A stretch of DNA of 64,000 nt from Clostridiales bacterium (GTDB lineage: Bacteria > Bacillota > Sulfobacillia > RBS10-35), in the NCBI GenBank assembly GCA_018729555.1, contig JAHHQG010000026.1, forward strand, positions 124,001-188,000, read 5' to 3'. Below, piece after piece: positions 1 to 7,322 of this stretch. Within the stretch, counting starts at the first letter, position 1. Every line of letters starts with the position of its first letter. Position numbers and translations under genes: made by a program. The notes beneath the pieces are model-generated. The model did no database searches and was not told where the DNA came from. It worked only from the letters and a program-made list of their open reading frames with translations.

Positions 1-453
1 ATGGAGAACATCGCCCGGGCGGTAGAGGCGGGGATCCACGTGGAGATCACCACCCTCCTCGTCCCCGGCGATTTCGACCGCATGGAAGAGGTGGACGCCA
101 TCGCACGGTGGATCGCCCGCCTGGACCCCAACCTTCCCCTGCACCTGCCCCGCTTTTACCCCGACTTCCAGCGGGGGGGCGAGCCTTCTCCCTGGGATCT
201 TCTGGAGGAGGCCCGGAACACGGCGCGACAGCACCTCCATCACGTCTATATCCCTTCGGCCCCCTTGCCGGGGGCTACCGACACCTTCTGCTCCCACTGC
301 GGCACCCCCCTCCTTCGCCGCCGGGGACTCCGGGTGGAGCCCACCCCCGACCTGGTGGAAGACGAAGGGGCGCACCGCTGCCGCCGCTGCCACACCCCCC
401 TTTTCCTCCGGGGATCCTTGTCCCACCCTGTTGCCCCTTCCAAGGGCTTATGA
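1..453 (+). CDS. AmrS-like radical SAM protein, C-terminal part
   Basis: The reading frame is open from the first base, so the gene almost certainly starts upstream and only about 150 C-terminal residues are visible. These match the tail of the AmmeMemoRadiSam-system radical SAM enzyme: a strand-helix segment (ITTLLVPGDF), the HLPRFYPDFQ motif, and two zinc-ribbon-like pairs at C97/C100 and C127/C130. The radical SAM CxxxCxxC motif would lie upstream and is not visible. The product's substrate is unknown in the family. The gene ends about 50 bases before the cobalamin riboswitch and is not part of the B12 operon. Confidence 0.75.
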   Translation: MENIARAVEAGIHVEITTLLVPGDFDRMEEVDAIARWIARLDPNLPLHLPRFYPDFQRGGEPSPWDLLEEARNTARQHLHHVYIPSAPLPGATDTFCSHCGTPLLRRRGLRVEPTPDLVEDEGAHRCRRCHTPLFLRGSLSHPVAPSKGL

Positions 454-501
454 AATGATGGAGGCGGTCCCTTCGGGGGCCAGGATAACCGCATAAAGGA
501 C

Positions 502-685
502 AGCAAAAGGGTGCCCCGTTTCCACGGGGAGAATAGGGAAGTCCGGGGAGTGCCTTCAAAAGGGCACGGAGCCGGCGCGGCCCCGCCACTGTAAGCGTCG
601 CAACACCTGCCTGCAAGAGCCCACTGCCCGTTTCGGGTGGGAAGGGGCAGGCAGGGACGCAAGCCAGGAGACCTGCCCTTTTGCT
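502..685 (+). promoter_or_regulatory. Cobalamin (B12) riboswitch
   Basis: All landmark blocks of a cobalamin aptamer appear in order: GGGTGCC near 509, the GAATAGGGAA block near 531-540, the GCGGCCCCGCCACTGTAA block near 576-594, and the B12 box AGCCAGGAGACCTGCC at about 662-677. A perfect 10-bp P1 stem closes it, AGCAAAAGGG at 502-511 with CCCTTTTGCT at 676-685. It lies in the leader of the downstream substrate-binding protein, permease and ATPase genes and is followed by an intrinsic terminator. Transcription-terminating repression by adenosylcobalamin is the likely mechanism. Confidence 0.95.
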
Positions 686-750
686 TCGGTCCACCTCTCG
701 CGGGAAGGGGGATGGCCGATGGGCTCTCATTGTCTTGGTCTTCGGACCTG

Positions 751-775
751 AACCCGGCCTGCGCCGGGTTTTTTT
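751..775 (+). terminator. Intrinsic terminator of the B12 riboswitch
   Basis: An 8-bp GC-rich stem, AACCCGGC at 751-758 with GCCGGGTT at 763-770, is followed by seven T residues (769-775). It sits between the aptamer and the btuF start codon, so it is the probable expression platform. A competing antiterminator was not worked out. Confidence 0.85.
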
Positions 776-805
776 GATGCCCCACAGCGTTCCATCAGGA
801 GGTGC

Positions 806-1759
806 GTGACCGTGCGAAACCGAAACCGGCTTCTCTCCCTGTTGATGCTCCTTCTCCTTCTCACGGCGGCTGCCTGCGGACCAGCCCCTTCGCCTGCAGC
901 TGATAACCACCCGGCGCAAGAAGAAGCGGCCCCATCCCTATTTCCTGTCACCGTCACCGATGATCTTGGCCAAGAGCTCACCTTTACCCAGCCGCCCCAG
1001 CGGATCGGCGCCTTTGTCCCCAGCGCCACCGACCTTCTCCTCACCCTGGGGATGAAGGACCGCATCGCCGTGGTAGATCCCTACAGCGCCGCCCAGTTCC
1101 CCGAGGTGGAAGGCATCACCCAGATGGACACCTACAACATCGACTTTGAGTTCCTCGTGGCCCAGAAACTGGACCTCATCCTCACCCTCCCCGGCCAGTA
1201 CCTGGACCGGATGCGGGAACTGGGGTTGAAGGTCTACGTCCTCCAGCCCAGCGACATCGAGGGGGTATACCGCAACTTCCTCAATATCGGCAAGGTGGCG
1301 GGGATCCCCGATACGGCCGATGAGGTGGTAAAGGGCCTCCGGCAGGCCATGCAGCCCATCCTGGAGAAAGTGGCCCGCATCCCCGAGGACCAGCGGGTGA
1401 CGGTCTACGCCGAGAACTGGAACGATCCCATCTACGCCGCCGGAGCCGGCTCCTACACCGATGCCCTCATCCGGGCGGCCGGGGGAAAGAACATCCTCCA
1501 CGACAGCGAACAGCCGTGGCCCCAGGTGAACGCGGAGGACATCATCGCCCGAGCGCCGGAAGTCATCCTGGTGACGGCCGGCAACCCCGGCGGCGAGGAG
1601 CTGGTGAAGGGGACCCGTCCCGGCTGGGAATCGGTCCCTGCCGTGGTGAACCGCCGGGTCTATGTGGTCCCCGATGAGCTCATCAGCCAGCCGGGGAGCC
1701 GGGTAGCGGAAGCGGTGCAGTTCCTCTACCAGCTCTTCTACGAGGGAGAAGGCCGCTAA
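806..1759 (+). CDS. btuF: Cobalamin ABC transporter substrate-binding lipoprotein
   Basis: A 317-residue periplasmic-binding-type lipoprotein. The N-terminus carries a basic stretch, a leucine-rich membrane segment and a lipobox ending in TAAAC (lipidated C24), so the protein should be anchored on the outer face of the membrane. The rest follows the helical-backbone binding fold of BtuF/FecB-type proteins (VTDDLGQELTFTQPPQRIGAFVPS near residue 50). It starts with GTG behind AGGAGGT at 797-803. Siderophore-binding relatives share the fold; the upstream cobalamin riboswitch is what decides for B12. It is the first gene of a three-gene operon. Confidence 0.88.
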   Translation: MTVRNRNRLLSLLMLLLLLTAAACGPAPSPAADNHPAQEEAAPSLFPVTVTDDLGQELTFTQPPQRIGAFVPSATDLLLTLGMKDRIAVVDPYSAAQFPEVEGITQMDTYNIDFEFLVAQKLDLILTLPGQYLDRMRELGLKVYVLQPSDIEGVYRNFLNIGKVAGIPDTADEVVKGLRQAMQPILEKVARIPEDQRVTVYAENWNDPIYAAGAGSYTDALIRAAGGKNILHDSEQPWPQVNAEDIIARAPEVILVTAGNPGGEELVKGTRPGWESVPAVVNRRVYVVPDELISQPGSRVAEAVQFLYQLFYEGEGR

Positions 1760-1761
1760 TC

Positions 1762-2775
1762 GTGTGGCGGCCTTCTCCGCCCCTCTTCCTGGGAAGCCTG
1801 GCCCTTCTCTTGCTGGCATCCCTCATGGTGGCCGTCCATGTGGGGGGCGTCCTCATCCCCTGGCGGGAGATCTGGCATCTCCTGGGGGAAGGCCCTTCCG
1901 CCCAGGGGCCCTTGGGGAGCATCCTCTGGCAGATCCGGCTGCCCCGCATCCTCCTGGCCGCCACCGTAGGCGCAGCCCTGGGGGGAGCGGGCACCCTGTT
2001 TCAGGGCCTCTTTCGAAACCCCATGGCCGACCCTTACGTCATGGGCGTCTCCAGCGGAGCCGCCCTGGGAGCTGCTCTCTATATCGTGGGCTTCTGGCGA
2101 AGCGGCAGCTCTTGGGGCCTACCTGCTTTCGCCTTTCTCGGAGCGGCCTTGGCCCTCTTCCTGGTCTACGGCCTTTCCCGCCAGAACGGCCATGTGCCCG
2201 TCACCTACCTCCTCCTGGCCGGCGTGGCCGTCTCCTCCTTCCTGGCGGCGGCGGTGGCCCTCTTGGTCTATTTCTATCCCGAGCATTTGCGCTCTCTCTA
2301 TTTCTGGCTTCTGGGGAGCTTTGCCGGCGCCACCTGGCGGCGGTTGGCCTGGGCCCTTCCTTGCGTAGGGATCACCCTTCTCCTGGCCCATCTCTTCCTC
2401 GTGCGGCCCTTGAACCTCCTCCTGGCGGGAGAAGAGCAGGCCCACCACCTGGGGTTGGCGGTGGAGCGGGCCAAGGTCTGGATCCTCTTTACCGGCGCCT
2501 TTCTGACGGCCGTGGCCGTCTCCCTTTCCGGCATGATCGGCTTTGTGGGCTTGGTGGCGCCCCATGCCGTCCGCCTCCTGGTCGGTCCCGACCACCGCCG
2601 GGTGTTTCTGGGAAGCGCCCTTCTCGGGGGAACCTTCATGGTCCTGGCCGATTCCCTGGCCCGCACCCTTCTTTCCCCCCAGGAGCTGCCGGTGGGCATC
2701 GTCACTTCCCTGGTGGGAGCGCCATTCTTTCTCTACCTCCTCTTTCGGACGAAGAGAGGAGGTGCCCTGGATTGA
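1762..2775 (+). CDS. btuC: Cobalamin ABC transporter permease
   Basis: A 337-residue hydrophobic protein with about ten membrane segments, typical of the FecCD/BtuC permease family. The conserved cytoplasmic motif GFVGLVAPHAVRLLVGPDHR, which contacts the ATPase, lies near residues 258-277, and the N-terminal LPRILLAATVGAALGGAG signature is present. The GTG start lies two bases after the btuF stop, and the gene ends in a TGATG overlap with the ATPase gene, so translation is coupled. Transport of B12 across the cytoplasmic membrane is inferred from the riboswitch-controlled operon. Confidence 0.9.
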   Translation: MWRPSPPLFLGSLALLLLASLMVAVHVGGVLIPWREIWHLLGEGPSAQGPLGSILWQIRLPRILLAATVGAALGGAGTLFQGLFRNPMADPYVMGVSSGAALGAALYIVGFWRSGSSWGLPAFAFLGAALALFLVYGLSRQNGHVPVTYLLLAGVAVSSFLAAAVALLVYFYPEHLRSLYFWLLGSFAGATWRRLAWALPCVGITLLLAHLFLVRPLNLLLAGEEQAHHLGLAVERAKVWILFTGAFLTAVAVSLSGMIGFVGLVAPHAVRLLVGPDHRRVFLGSALLGGTFMVLADSLARTLLSPQELPVGIVTSLVGAPFFLYLLFRTKRGGALD

Positions 2776-3530
2776 TGCCCCTCTTGCGGACCCTGGACCT
2801 GGAGGCCGGTTACCAGGGGAAACCCATCCTAAAGGGGGTATCCATGGAGCTCTTTCCTGGGGAAGTGGTGGTCCTCATCGGGCCCAACGGATCGGGGAAG
2901 AGCACCCTTTTGAAGGCCCTTTCCGGGTATCTCCCCAGCCGGGGAGCAGTGGAGCTTTTGGGAAAGCCCCTTGGTAACTACACCCCCGTGGAGCGGGCGC
3001 GGATTCTGGCGGTCCTCCCCCAGGAGAACGACCTTCCTCCCACCTTTACGGTGGAAGAGGCGGTGGAGATGGGCCGCTACCCCCACCTTTCGCCCTTCTC
3101 GGGTCCCGGGCCTTCCGACCGGCAGGCGGTGGAGGAGGCCCTCTCCCTCATGAACCTTCAGGGCTTCCGCCGCCGTCTGCTGGCTACCCTTTCCGGCGGC
3201 GAAAAACAGCGGACCTTTCTGGCAAGGGCCCTCGCCCAGGAGCCCCGCCTCCTCCTCCTGGATGAACCCTTGAGCCGCCTGGACGTGAACTACGCCCTCG
3301 AGCTCCTCACCCTCTTGCGGAACCTGGCCCAGAGGGGTATGGGCATCCTGGCGGTGGAGCACCACCTGGCCTATGCCCGCCTTCTCGCCACCCGGGCCGT
3401 GGCCCTGCGGGACGGAAAGATCTTGGCGGAGGGAGCTCCGGAGGAGATCTTCCGCCCCGACCTCCTGGCGGATCTCTACCGCGTGGGGGAAGGCCACCGC
3501 CGCCATCTGGCGCGGCTCCTCGAAGGATAG
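2775..3530 (+). CDS. btuD: Cobalamin ABC transporter ATP-binding protein
   Basis: A 251-residue ABC ATPase. Walker A GPNGSGKST is near residues 36-44, the Q-loop near LPQENDLP, the signature LSGGEKQR near 138-145, and Walker B LLLLDEP near 158-164, followed by a His switch (AVEHH). The start is the ATG within the TGATG overlap with the permease; an upstream start in the same open frame would run through the permease gene and is rejected. It is the last gene of the B12 uptake operon. Confidence 0.9.
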   Translation: MPLLRTLDLEAGYQGKPILKGVSMELFPGEVVVLIGPNGSGKSTLLKALSGYLPSRGAVELLGKPLGNYTPVERARILAVLPQENDLPPTFTVEEAVEMGRYPHLSPFSGPGPSDRQAVEEALSLMNLQGFRRRLLATLSGGEKQRTFLARALAQEPRLLLLDEPLSRLDVNYALELLTLLRNLAQRGMGILAVEHHLAYARLLATRAVALRDGKILAEGAPEEIFRPDLLADLYRVGEGHRRHLARLLEG

Positions 3531-3597
3531 ATCTCAGGTCCTGCTGTTTCCCGGCAAATAGCGTTGTACACTAGGGAGCAAGCGGGAGGGATGGCCG

Positions 3598-4341
3598 TTG
3601 CTGCGTCTCGATGGCAAAGGGGCGGTGGTCACGGGGGCGGGCCAGGGCATCGGCCGGGCCATCGCGGTGGAGCTGGCCCGCCACGGAGCCCGGGTCCTGG
3701 CCCTGGATCTCAACGGGGAGGCGGCGGAAGAGACGGCCCGCCTCATCGAGAGGGAAGGGGGCCAGGCCCTTTTCCTGGCGGGGGACGTCACCCGGCAGGC
3801 GGACATGGAAAAGGCGGGGGATGAAGTCCTTTCCGCTTGGGGGTCCCTGGACATCTGGGTGAACAACGCGGGCATCACCCGGGATGCCACCCTTCTCAAG
3901 ATGACGGAAGAAGCCTTCGACCAGGTGGTGGCCGTCCACATGAAGGGGACCTTTTGGGGCATGAAGGCGGCGGCCGCCCGCATGCGGGACCGGGGCGGGG
4001 GAGCCATCGTCAACCTCTCCTCCATCAGCGGCAAGGTGGGGAATTTCGGCCAGGTGAACTATTCCGGCGCCAAGGCGGCCATCGTGGCCATGACCAAGAC
4101 GGCGGCCCGGGAGCTGGCCCGTTACGGCATCCGGGTCAACTGCATCCAGCCGGGCTGGATCGATACCGCCATGACCCGGGCCGTGCCCGAGGAGATCCGC
4201 CAGAAAGCCCTGGAAAACATCCCCCTGGGGCGGGTGGGCCAGCCGGAAGAAGTGGCCCGGGTGGCCGTCTTCCTCGCCAGCGACTACGCCAGCTACATCA
4301 CGGGCACCTGCATCGAAGTCACAGGCGGACGCCACATGTGA
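3598..4341 (+). CDS. Short-chain dehydrogenase, 3-oxoacyl reductase type
   Basis: A 247-residue classical SDR resembling FabG/PhaB-type 3-oxoacyl-(ACP or CoA) reductases. The NAD(P)-binding TGAGQGIG motif is at residues 12-19, NNAG near 90, and the catalytic Ser-Tyr-Lys set at about S142, Y155 and K159, followed by the PG motif (QPGWIDTAM). The start is TTG at 3598, seven bases after GGGAGGG; an ATG at 3591 is in another frame. It is followed 12 bases later by a MaoC-type hydratase, a pairing that suggests (R)-3-hydroxyacyl-CoA metabolism. The acyl carrier, CoA or ACP, cannot be told. Confidence 0.85.
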   Translation: MLRLDGKGAVVTGAGQGIGRAIAVELARHGARVLALDLNGEAAEETARLIEREGGQALFLAGDVTRQADMEKAGDEVLSAWGSLDIWVNNAGITRDATLLKMTEEAFDQVVAVHMKGTFWGMKAAAARMRDRGGGAIVNLSSISGKVGNFGQVNYSGAKAAIVAMTKTAARELARYGIRVNCIQPGWIDTAMTRAVPEEIRQKALENIPLGRVGQPEEVARVAVFLASDYASYITGTCIEVTGGRHM

Positions 4342-4353
4342 AAGGGTTGAGCC

Positions 4354-4809
4354 ATGGCCAGGTACTACGAAGACTTCACCATCGGCGAAGTGTTCGAAAG
4401 CCCCCGGCGGACGGTGACGGAAGCCGACATCGCCCTCTTTGCGGGTCTTTCGGGAGATTACAACCCCCTCCACACCGACGAGGAATTCGCCCGCACCACG
4501 CCCTTTGGCGGCCGCATCGCCCATGGTCTTCTGGTCCTCTCCATGGTCAGCGGCCTCAACCAGCGCCTCGGCCTCTTCGACGGAACCCTGATCGCCTTTT
4601 TGGGACTAGAGTGGTCCTTTAAGGCGCCTGTCCGCCCCGGGGATACCATCCACTTCCGCATGGAAGTGGCCGACAAGCGGGAAACCAGCCATCCCGACCG
4701 AGGCATCCTGGTGCGCCGCTACCAGGTCTTCAACCAGGAAGGAACCCTCTGCCAGGAAGGCACCATGACGGTCCTCATCAAGAGGCGGCCGCGAGAGGGA
4801 CAGGCCTAG
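4354..4809 (+). CDS. MaoC-like (R)-specific enoyl-CoA hydratase
   Basis: A 151-residue single hot-dog domain of the MaoC/PhaJ family. The hydratase motif LSGDYNPLHTDEEFA carries the catalytic D35 and H40, and GGRIAHGLLVLSM forms the central helix. These enzymes hydrate trans-2-enoyl-CoA to (R)-3-hydroxyacyl-CoA. Gene order after an SDR reductase fits a reversible 3-hydroxyacyl-CoA module. The MFS gene begins at the base after its stop codon, so all three genes probably form one operon. Confidence 0.88.
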   Translation: MARYYEDFTIGEVFESPRRTVTEADIALFAGLSGDYNPLHTDEEFARTTPFGGRIAHGLLVLSMVSGLNQRLGLFDGTLIAFLGLEWSFKAPVRPGDTIHFRMEVADKRETSHPDRGILVRRYQVFNQEGTLCQEGTMTVLIKRRPREGQA

Positions 4810-6045
4810 GTGGGGGAAGAAGGCGAAGGTCGGGTCCTGCCGCCCCGGGTCCGCTGGGGCCGGTTGGAACCCTGGCGGCAAAACCTGTACGTCCTCTGGT
4901 TTGGCTCCTTGGTGGTCAGCCTCTCCTTTTCCCTGGTCATGCCCTTTTTGCCCCTCTACCTGGTGGAAGAGCTGGGTCTCAAGACGGATCCCAGCCTGTG
5001 GAGCGGCATCGTCCTGGCGGGCGCCTTTCTCGGGACCGCCGTCATGTCGCCCGTCTGGGGGGCCCTGGCCGACCGTTTCGGCCAGCGGGCCATGCTCCTC
5101 CGCTCCGGGTTCAGCTTGGCCTTCATTTACGTGGCCATGGGCCTCAGCGCCACGCCCCTGCAGCTGGCCATCTGGCGGGTCCTCTTCGGGGCCATGTCGG
5201 GCTTTATCCCCGCCGCCACCGCTCTTGTGGCCAGCAACACCCCGACGCCCTATCTGGGCATCGCCTTGGGCTCCCTCAGCACGGGGACGGCGGCAGGGGG
5301 TGTCCTGGGGCCCCTTTTCGGCGGGGCGGTGGCCCAGTGGCTGGGCTACCGGGGTGCCTTCTACGCCGCCGGATTCGGCCTTCTCCTGGGGGCCATCCTG
5401 GCCTTTTTCCTGGTGGGGGAACGGGTGCCCCCCTTCCGGGGGAGCAGCTGGCGCCGGTTCCTCCCGGAACTCTGGGAACTTTTCCAGAGGCCCTCCCTCC
5501 GGGAGAGCTACATCCTCATCTTCTTCCAGCAGACGGCCATGATGGTGGCGGCGCCGGTCCTTCCCCTCATCATCGCCGACCATGCGCCCCATGCCTCGTC
5601 CCTCCTGGTGGGCCTCATCTACGCCCTGGCAGGCGTAGCCCAGGTCATGGGAGGACCGGTGACGGCGCGGCTGGCCGGCCGCACCGGCTACCGGCGGCTC
5701 CTGACCTTCTCCTTTTTGGCCACGGCTTTCCTCATGCTGCCCCAGGCATCTTCCTCCCTCGCCCTTTTGGGCGGCAGCCGCTTCATCTTCGGGTTCCCCC
5801 TGGTCTGGGGCACGGTGGCCCTTACCTACCTGGTGACCCGGGCTGCCCCCGAAGGCCAGCGGGGCCAGGTCTTCGGCCTGGTGAACTCCATCAACTCCTT
5901 GGCCAGCATGGCGGGAAGCCTGGTGGGAGGCCTTTTGGGTCATGTCCTGGGGTGGAACGCCGCCATCTACGGGAGCGCCCTTCTCTTCCTTGTGGGGGCC
6001 CTTTTGAGCTGGCAGTTCACCCGCACGGGAAGCCTCAGGGAGTAG
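4810..6045 (+). CDS. MFS transporter, multidrug-efflux type
   Basis: A 411-residue protein with about twelve membrane segments in two halves. The motif-A-like GALADRFGQRAMLL lies after the second segment and a matching one, TARLAGRTGYRRLL, sits in the second half, as in the drug:H+ antiporter-1 group (MdtG/YfiS-like). The GTG start immediately follows the preceding stop (TAGGTG). A substrate cannot be read from the sequence. The tight link to the two acyl-CoA enzymes may only reflect shared transcription. Confidence 0.82.
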   Translation: MGEEGEGRVLPPRVRWGRLEPWRQNLYVLWFGSLVVSLSFSLVMPFLPLYLVEELGLKTDPSLWSGIVLAGAFLGTAVMSPVWGALADRFGQRAMLLRSGFSLAFIYVAMGLSATPLQLAIWRVLFGAMSGFIPAATALVASNTPTPYLGIALGSLSTGTAAGGVLGPLFGGAVAQWLGYRGAFYAAGFGLLLGAILAFFLVGERVPPFRGSSWRRFLPELWELFQRPSLRESYILIFFQQTAMMVAAPVLPLIIADHAPHASSLLVGLIYALAGVAQVMGGPVTARLAGRTGYRRLLTFSFLATAFLMLPQASSSLALLGGSRFIFGFPLVWGTVALTYLVTRAAPEGQRGQVFGLVNSINSLASMAGSLVGGLLGHVLGWNAAIYGSALLFLVGALLSWQFTRTGSLRE

Positions 6046-6085
6046 GGAAGGAGGATTTTACTCTAAAGGGGGGAAAGGAAATGCC

Positions 6086-7321
6086 ATGAGCTTTCGGTTC
6101 CTCCATGTGGCGGATTTTCACCTCGACAGCCCCTTTCGCGCCCGCAAAGAAGAGGGCCTGGACTGGCAGGAAGCCCTTCGCCACTCCTTTGAGGCGGCGG
6201 TGGATCTGGTCCTGGCGGAAGCCCTCCATGCCATGGTGGTGGCGGGGGATCTTTTCGATTCGGAAAACCTCTCCCTCGCCACCCAGCACTTTCTCTACCG
6301 CCAGCTGGAGCGCCTCTCGGCTGCGGGCATCCCCTTCTTTTACGTCACGGGAAACCACGATGCGGGGCCGAAACTTTCTCGCCTCCGCCTTCGCCTGGCG
6401 TCCCTTCCCCACGTCCACGTGGTGGCGGAGCGGAAGCCCGTCACCCTCACCGTGAAAGACCGGCAGGGTCAGGCGGTAGGGATCCTCACGGGCATGGGCC
6501 ACGAAACGCCCTATGAGGGGGACGACTGGATCCGGGGCTTTCCCCCGGCGGGAAGGGAGCCCCTCCCTGCCGTGGCGGTGATGCACGCCGCGGTGGAGAA
6601 CCTGGGGTCCCATCCCCACGGCCGCTACGCCCCCTGCCGCCGGGAGGAACTGGAGGCTTTGGGCTACGACTATGTCGCCCTGGGTCACATCCACCAGCGC
6701 CAGGAGATCTCCCGCACCCCCGCCATCTGGTACTGCGGCAACCCCCAGGGGCGGGACCCTTCCGAATGGGGTGAAAAGGGCGGCCTCCTGGTGGAGATCC
6801 CTCAGCGAGGGGCCCCTCCTCAGGTCACCTTCCGACCCCTCCACCGCTGGCGGTTTGAAAGGGTGCGCCTGGCCGGCGCCTTTGCCGACGCCCTCCAGCT
6901 GAAGGACGCCCTCCAAAAGGAGCTGGCCCGGCATCCCGGGTCAAAAGACACCTGGCTCTTGCGGGTGGAGCTGGCGGGCCCTTCGCCCCTCGCCTCCACC
7001 CTGGCCCGGGAGGACGAGCGGCGGGCCTTGGAGCGGGAGCTGGCCCTGGACCTGGGGCTGGCATCCCTGGAACTGGATGCCGACGGCCTGTACCCGGCCG
7101 TGTCGTGGGAGAAGCTCTTGGAACGGGGTCCCGGCCCCCTCCGGGAAGCCATGGCCATCATCGCCGAGCTGGAGGAAGGAGATCATCTCTGGCCATCCCT
7201 GAACCTCGCGCCCCTTGCCGGCTTTGCGGGATCCGCCGAGGAAGCCCTCCCTTACCTTCGCTCCCTCTTGGAAGGGATGCGGGAAGAGCTGGCCGCTTAT
7301 TTCCAGGGAGGGAGCCGCTGA
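6086..7321 (+). CDS. yhaO: YhaO-type DNA repair metallophosphoesterase
   Basis: A 411-residue protein with an N-terminal calcineurin-like phosphoesterase domain, related to SbcD/Mre11. Metal ligands are visible in ADFHLDSPF (from residue 9), GDLFDSENL, TGNHDAG and the ALGHIHQR motif. The C-terminal half is the YhaO-specific capping region. It lies directly before a YhaN-type ATPase gene with one base between the stop and the next start. The pair resembles the SbcCD/Rad50-Mre11 arrangement; nuclease action on DNA ends is inferred from the family. Confidence 0.87.
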   Translation: MSFRFLHVADFHLDSPFRARKEEGLDWQEALRHSFEAAVDLVLAEALHAMVVAGDLFDSENLSLATQHFLYRQLERLSAAGIPFFYVTGNHDAGPKLSRLRLRLASLPHVHVVAERKPVTLTVKDRQGQAVGILTGMGHETPYEGDDWIRGFPPAGREPLPAVAVMHAAVENLGSHPHGRYAPCRREELEALGYDYVALGHIHQRQEISRTPAIWYCGNPQGRDPSEWGEKGGLLVEIPQRGAPPQVTFRPLHRWRFERVRLAGAFADALQLKDALQKELARHPGSKDTWLLRVELAGPSPLASTLAREDERRALERELALDLGLASLELDADGLYPAVSWEKLLERGPGPLREAMAIIAELEEGDHLWPSLNLAPLAGFAGSAEEALPYLRSLLEGMREELAAYFQGGSR

Positions 7322-7322
7322 C

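Noticed and set aside
7215-7322. 36-residue N-terminal extension of the YhaN ATPase
   Set aside because: It overlaps the yhaO gene in another frame; the ATG at 7323 begins the conserved MRWKTLRLRRFGSL start.
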